Notes under the pieces: generated by a model
What the model saw: the letters and a program-made list of their open reading frames with translations, nothing else
Told to the model about the DNA's origin: nothing
Database searches by the model: none
Origin: an uncultured Draconibacterium sp.
GTDB taxonomy: Bacteria > Bacteroidota > Bacteroidia > Bacteroidales > Prolixibacteraceae
Assembly: GCF_963676815.1 (NCBI RefSeq)
Contig: NZ_OY781365.1
Location: forward strand, 4,808,501 to 4,872,500
Direction of reading: 5' to 3'
Length of the DNA: 64,000 nucleotides
Part shown: piece by piece, positions 62,213 through 64,000 of the stretch
How the letters are laid out: each line of letters starts with the position of its first letter
Position numbering within the stretch: position 1 is the stretch's first letter
Made by a program: the position numbers and the translations under genes

Positions 62213-64000
62213 ATATAATATACTTCATACGGTTATTATTAAAGCATATTTATCTGCTGATATTAGGACCTATTTTGCTTTTCGCTATCATTTTTTATTC
62301 AACTAAAGATGAACCCAAACAGTATACATCAGCAACTAATATTTATACCGGAATAGCATCAGGAGCGAGTTTAACTTCACTGGAGAGTAGTAAAGTAGAC
62401 CGCCTGAGTACGATGATTGCTTTTGACAATCTGATCAATATTGTAAAATCGCGTGAAACCCTCGAAGAAGTCGGTTTAAAGCTTTTTACATCACACATGA
62501 TTTTGGAGAACGCGGTTCCGGAGATCATTAGTCGTGAATCTTATTCAAAACTGATGCGAATCGTTCCGCAGGACGTGAAAGACCTGGTGGTAAAAAATGA
62601 TTTTGACAAAACCTACAAGGCATTTAAGAAATACAAAGAAAAAGATTTCAATAATTTTATTTACGAGTTGATTGCATTAAACCATCCTGATTACAGTTCA
62701 GGAAAAATTTCGGGAAAACTTAAGGCGCGTCGACTAAACTCGAGCGATATGCTTGAAATAAGTTATCGATCTACAGATCCTGGAATTTGCCAAAAAACAC
62801 TTGAAATTTTAACCGATGTTTTTATTACGAATTACTCGTCGGTAAAAATAAATCAATCGGATGCTATACTTGGCTATTTTCAGTCTCAATTGGATGATGC
62901 ACAGCTTAAACTGGATGAAGCAGAGGAAGAGTTATTACAGTTTAATAAAACGAATAACATTATAAATTACTACGAACAGACTGAACATATTGTAGGTCAA
63001 AAAGAGTTGTTTTCTGCTAAATATAACGAGATTAAAATGGAGTATGCTGCTTCAGAATCTGTTTTAAAAGTGTTAGAAAATAAGCTCACGGCACAACAAA
63101 AGAAGCAAATTAACAATGCAAATATTCTTGAGTTAAGAGATAAGCTGGCCAGTATAAATCTTCAGATTGCAACTAAAGAATACCAGGCACGTTTTGATAC
63201 TTTAAATGAAAACAAATACACCAACGAAATTGCAGCGTTAAATGCTGAATCGCTTATGCTGCAACAAGAGCTGCGTAACTCGATAGATAAATCATATTTT
63301 ATTGATAATAGCATTGATGGAATAACTTCAACATCGGTGCTTGTTGAATGGCTGGAGGAAGTTGTAAATTATGAAGCATCAAAAGCGAAGCTGTTAGTTG
63401 GCGCTCAAAGACAAAAAGAATTTGATGACCTTGTTAGTGATTTAGCTCCAAAAGGTGCAACCATGAAACGCCTGGAGCGAAAAATTAATATCGCTGAACG
63501 TGAATATTTGTCGATACTCAACAGTTTAAATGTAGCGAAACTGCGGCAACAAAATATCGAATTGAATTCAAATCTCAAAGTGTTGGAACCTCCTATATTT
63601 CCTAAAAAATCGGAACCCAGCAAAAGAAAAATGTTGCTTTTGATGGGACTTGTGATTGGTTTCATTATACCTGCGTCCTTGGTTATAATACTCGATTTTC
63701 TGGATCAGAATATAAAAAGTGCCTCACGTGCAGAAAAACTTACAGGGCTGAAGGTCGCTGCTATTTTTCCTCGGTTAAAGAAAGTAGGGCGAAGCATGGA
63801 TATTGAAACGATTAAAAGTGCCGGACTTGATGCTATTGCCCGCCGCCTGATTTTTAATAAAGAACAAATCGGCGAATCGAATTATCAGGTGAATACGAAT
63901 TTGTTTTTTAGTTTGCAGGGCAGCGAAGGAAAAACAACTTTATTAGAGTTGTTGCTGGAAAAATTGGCAGATATTGGATATAAAACCATGTATCTCAGTC
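62209..64000 (+). CDS. Wzc/GumC-type polysaccharide co-polymerase (partial, 3' end off window)
   Basis: About 597 residues read by hand from TTG 62209, which overlaps the stop of the previous gene; no in-frame ATG precedes the first membrane helix (HIYLLILGPILLFAIIFYS). A Wzz domain, a long coiled coil (about 200-420), and a second helix (MLLLMGLVIGFIIPASLVIIL) follow. The C-terminal cytoplasmic domain begins an ATPase with Walker A-like SLQGSEGKTTLLELL at the right edge. It probably sets chain length and export of the exopolysaccharide. Confidence 0.88.
   Translation, partial: MNIIYFIRLLLKHIYLLILGPILLFAIIFYSTKDEPKQYTSATNIYTGIASGASLTSLESSKVDRLSTMIAFDNLINIVKSRETLEEVGLKLFTSHMILENAVPEIISRESYSKLMRIVPQDVKDLVVKNDFDKTYKAFKKYKEKDFNNFIYELIALNHPDYSSGKISGKLKARRLNSSDMLEISYRSTDPGICQKTLEILTDVFITNYSSVKINQSDAILGYFQSQLDDAQLKLDEAEEELLQFNKTNNIINYYEQTEHIVGQKELFSAKYNEIKMEYAASESVLKVLENKLTAQQKKQINNANILELRDKLASINLQIATKEYQARFDTLNENKYTNEIAALNAESLMLQQELRNSIDKSYFIDNSIDGITSTSVLVEWLEEVVNYEASKAKLLVGAQRQKEFDDLVSDLAPKGATMKRLERKINIAEREYLSILNSLNVAKLRQQNIELNSNLKVLEPPIFPKKSEPSKRKMLLLMGLVIGFIIPASLVIILDFLDQNIKSASRAEKLTGLKVAAIFPRLKKVGRSMDIETIKSAGLDAIARRLIFNKEQIGESNYQVNTNLFFSLQGSEGKTTLLELLLEKLADIGYKTMYLS

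Overview
The window looks like chromosomal DNA of a Bacteroidota bacterium, probably class Bacteroidia and a free-living or marine polysaccharide degrader (a Marinilabiliales/Prolixibacteraceae-like lineage is my guess, not shown). The evidence is a FecR/ECF-sigma pair, a TonB-dependent receptor with a carboxypeptidase-like N-terminal domain, a type IX secretion (T9SS) cargo protein, GH3, GH29 and sulfatase genes, BT_3928-family, DUF1599, DUF4876, DUF4857 and DUF6850 families, few Shine-Dalgarno sequences and TAnnTTTG-type promoter elements. No rRNA, tRNA or CRISPR array was seen.

Layout. 1-3670: ECF sigma factor, FecR anti-sigma (cut by the left edge) and a GH3 glycosidase. 3791-10193: housekeeping genes (rsmE, cydAB, SixA-like phosphatase, metallophosphoesterase, PLD-like nuclease, prmA). 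10275-19014: a tight six-gene minus-strand operon joining an ABC transporter to a TonB receptor, a DUF4876 lipoprotein and a DUF6850 barrel. 19110-22279: T9SS cargo protein and a lipoprotein. 22599-27235: tpiA, BT_3928-family and DUF1599 genes, divergent from folP-cdaA. 27364-33673: nitronate monooxygenase-like gene, sulfatase, then pheA, flavodoxin, aminotransferase and a Crp-like regulator. 33848-37421: MscS-DUF432 pair and small envelope genes.

37609-45840 is the most unusual part. The native yjbQ gene is split by a roughly 7.8-kb insertion. Its first half ends at 37865 and its last half restarts at 45685. The inserted DNA carries a complete divergent yjbQ on the opposite strand, a three-gene cassette (AAA+ ATPase, WYL-domain regulator, PD-(D/E)XK nuclease) that looks like an undescribed defence module, the C-terminal half of an agmatine-deiminase-like gene, a complete IS21-family element and the N-terminus of a serine recombinase. 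Joining the two inner ends rebuilds a symmetric attP-like site: 12-bp inverted arms, each exactly 17 nt from a shared AT dinucleotide. This fits integration by the serine recombinase, whose gene was later cut by IS21, so the island is probably locked in place.

45918-59641 returns to chromosomal genes: cupin, GH29 fucosidase, Rieske protein, RecB/AddA-type helicase-nuclease, dapA, ligA, thioredoxin-like gene and topB, plus a strict 21-bp tandem repeat array (about 56143-56385) next to ligA. 59855-64000 begins an exopolysaccharide locus: a lone receiver protein, a sugar transferase fused to a degenerate receiver domain, a short TolC-like protein and a Wzc-type co-polymerase that runs off the right edge.
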